DNA of 64,000 nt from an uncultured Sphingomonadaceae bacterium. Its GTDB lineage: Bacteria > Pseudomonadota > Alphaproteobacteria > Sphingomonadales > Sphingomonadaceae. A program made the position numbers and the translations under genes. The DNA lies in the NCBI GenBank assembly GCA_947488625.1, contig CANKZR010000001.1, positions 1,922,001-1,986,000 of the forward strand. The letters run 5' to 3'. The notes beneath the pieces are model-generated. The model did not search any database and was not told where the DNA came from. It saw only the letters and a list, made by a program, of their open reading frames with translations. Positions 62,450 to 64,000 of this stretch are shown piece by piece (within the stretch, counting starts at the first letter, position 1; each line of letters starts with the position of its first letter).

Positions 62450-63507
62450 AGCGGGGTCCATTCCTCGTTTGCCGGCAGCGGAGCGAAAATCGCATCAAGC
62501 AATTCATCATCGACCGCTGCGGGCGTGGCAGGGTTCCATCGGGGGTCGTTCGTCTTGTCGACGATTACCGCGCGTACTCCCTCCGAAAAATCGGGGCGTA
62601 TGAGTACGCGGCTGGCAATGCGATATTCCTGAGCCATGTTCTCGGCGAAATCGTCGAGTTGAGCGGCTTGAGCCAGTTGGCGCAGCGATACCTTGCACGC
62701 CTGCGGACTCTTGGTGCGCAGCGTTGCCAGTTCCTTTGCCGCCCATTCGCTGTCGTCTGCTTCGAGACTTTCCAGCACGTCCTCGAGCCGGTCGGAGGCG
62801 AAATGCCGGGCGATCCGATCGGCATTCGCGGCAAGGCGCGCTTCGGGAGGGGCGGTTGAAAGCTCGGCCAGAATACCGTCGATCCGATCGGGATGCTGCG
62901 CTATGCGGACCTTCGCTTCGGCCAGCCTGTTATGCGGCAAATAGTGCGTGGCAAGATCCGCCCACAGGCAATCTGCTCCATCCAGCCGGGCACCTGTCAG
63001 TGCCACGAATTGGCCGATCCGCCCACCCAGCCGCGACAGGTACCAGCCGCCGCCGACGTCGGGGAACAGGCCGATCCCGGTTTCGGGCATGGCGAAGCGC
63101 GTGTTTTCAGTCGCCACGCGGTATTTCGCCGGCTGGCTGATGCCCACGCCGCCGCCCATGGTGATACCGTCCATGAAGGCCACGACCGGTTTGGCATAGG
63201 TGAACAGCTGGTGGTTGAGGCGATACTCATCGTAGAAAAAGCGGCGGCCGGCCTTGCCGCCATCGCTCAACGCGGACTTGCGCAGCAGGTTGATGTCACC
63301 ACCCGAACAGAAACCGCGCCCTTCGGCATGGTCGATCATCACCGCCTGCACGCTGTCGTCATCGGCCCAGGTCGTCAGTGCCGCGCTCATCGCCAGACAC
63401 ATCTCATGCGTCAGAGCGTGGATCGCCTTGGGCCGATTGAGCGAGATGTGCCCCGCCGCGCCGTGGCGGTGCGTGTTGAGATCTTCGATATCCTCGATGT
63501 CCGTCAC
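62446..63507 (-). CDS. 3-hydroxyisobutyryl-CoA hydrolase
   Basis: A 353-residue crotonase superfamily enzyme; the length and C-terminal extension ([21 protein letters not shown]... [16 protein letters not shown]) distinguish it from ordinary hydratases and match [28 protein letters not shown] and [23 protein letters not shown] hold oxyanion-hole and catalytic residues. It frees 3-hydroxyisobutyrate for MmsB. ATGA overlaps on both sides. Confidence 0.94.
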   Translation of the reverse strand: MTDIEDIEDLNTHRHGAAGHISLNRPKAIHALTHEMCLAMSAALTTWADDDSVQAVMIDHAEGRGFCSGGDINLLRKSALSDGGKAGRRFFYDEYRLNHQLFTYAKPVVAFMDGITMGGGVGISQPAKYRVATENTRFAMPETGIGLFPDVGGGWYLSRLGGRIGQFVALTGARLDGADCLWADLATHYLPHNRLAEAKVRIAQHPDRIDGILAELSTAPPEARLAANADRIARHFASDRLEDVLESLEADDSEWAAKELATLRTKSPQACKVSLRQLAQAAQLDDFAENMAQEYRIASRVLIRPDFSEGVRAVIVDKTNDPRWNPATPAAVDDELLDAIFAPLPANEEWTPL

Positions 63508-64000
63508 TGTCGCAGCAAGTCCCTTCCCACGATCATGCGCATGACCTGGTTTGTGCCTTCCAGGATCGAATGTACGCGAAGATCGCGCCAGAAGCGTTCG
63601 ATGGGGTAGTCCTTGAGATAGCCGTAGCCGCCGAACAACTGCAGCGCGTTGTTGACGACGTTGCTGCCGCTGTCGGTGGCAAGACGTTTGGCCATCGCGG
63701 AAAAGCGCGTCTTGTCAGGCGCGTTCTCGGTCACCTTTACCGCGGCGAGATAGAGCAGCGCGCGGGCCGCCTCCACTTCGGTGGCCATGTCGGCCAGCAT
63801 GAACTGGGTGTTCTGGAAATCGGCAATGGCCGTGCCGAACTGCTGGCGATCCCTGGTGTAGGCCACGGCCTCGTCCAGGCAGCGCTGCGCACCGCCCAGC
63901 GAACAGGCACCGATGTTCAGCCGCCCGCCATCAAGGCCCGCCATGGCGAACTTGAAGCCGTCGCCCTCCTCGCCAACGCGATTGGCCACGGGAACGCGCG
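63504..64000 (-). CDS. Acyl-CoA dehydrogenase (probably isobutyryl-CoA dehydrogenase), 5' partial
   Basis: The C-terminal ~165 residues; the reading frame continues off the right edge (VPVANRVG upstream of the first Met). The helical C-domain shows GLDGGRLNIGACSLGGAQRCLDEAV and, near the end, QLFGGYGYLKDYPIERFWRDLRVHSILEGTN, where the Glu of LEGTN is the base in most acyl-CoA dehydrogenases. Cluster context points to isobutyryl-CoA oxidation (valine), with EtfBA as acceptor. It overlaps the hydrolase by four bases. Confidence 0.93.
   Translation of the reverse strand, partial: RVPVANRVGEEGDGFKFAMAGLDGGRLNIGACSLGGAQRCLDEAVAYTRDRQQFGTAIADFQNTQFMLADMATEVEAARALLYLAAVKVTENAPDKTRFSAMAKRLATDSGSNVVNNALQLFGGYGYLKDYPIERFWRDLRVHSILEGTNQVMRMIVGRDLLRQ

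Overview
This looks like chromosomal DNA of a GC-rich, aerobic Gram-negative heterotroph. It carries TonB-dependent, RND and MacAB-type envelope systems, homogentisate, valine and propionyl-CoA catabolism, a full glycogen operon and a VC2705-type acetate symporter. The gene style (4-nt ATGA/GTGA overlaps, many GTG starts, a PccR/ScfR regulator, a large Oar-like receptor) suggests an alphaproteobacterium, probably Sphingomonadales (Erythrobacter-like). The taxonomic call is inference; there is no rRNA in the window. Coding density is very high: no stretch over 300 bases lacks a gene, and I see no tRNA, rRNA, IS element, prophage or CRISPR array.

Layout. 1-2726 (+): end of a MacAB-like exporter operon (adaptor, ATPase, permease). 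2747-6902: pirin on the minus strand, then the homogentisate pathway, with hmgA-fahA (-) divergent from maiA (+). 6977-11014: acetate module, acs (+) convergent with a DUF4212/VC2705 symporter pair (-). 11169-17479 (-): the most unusual block. In transcription order it holds a small cation channel, a SLOG-like plus multi-TM (SLATT-like) protein, a TIR-TM-TolB-like-TPR protein, an acidic lipoprotein and a secreted trypsin-like protease. 17587-30602: glycogen metabolism, with malQ (-) divergent from glgP-glgB-glgC-glgA-pgm-glgX (+). 30616-32487 (-): ABC-F ATPase. 32655-38229 (+): three-gene RND pump operon.

38317-49487: a group rich in nucleotide and nucleoside functions: secreted S1/P1 nuclease, AMP nucleosidase, a large TonB receptor, an IPNS-like oxygenase coupled to a CNT nucleoside transporter, a VUT queuosine-precursor transporter coupled to cytidine deaminase, and a PhoD phosphatase. 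49585-59147 (-): pccB-mut-sucC-sucD-pccA-etfB-etfA, which takes propionyl-CoA to succinate and adds the electron carrier for acyl-CoA dehydrogenases. It is divergent from pccR (59263-60681, +), and the gap between them holds an array of TTTGCAAA-type octamers. 60793-64000 (-): valine catabolism (acyl-CoA dehydrogenase, 3-hydroxyisobutyryl-CoA hydrolase, enoyl-CoA hydratase, mmsB), which feeds propionyl-CoA into the neighbouring operon. Methylmalonyl-CoA epimerase and mmsA are not in the window.

The best candidate for an undescribed system is 11169-17479. A predicted nucleotide-sensing SLOG/SLATT-like membrane protein is translationally coupled to a cation channel and followed by a membrane-anchored TIR protein that keeps the glutamate expected of TIR NADases. 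Domain calls were made by eye; no database search was run.
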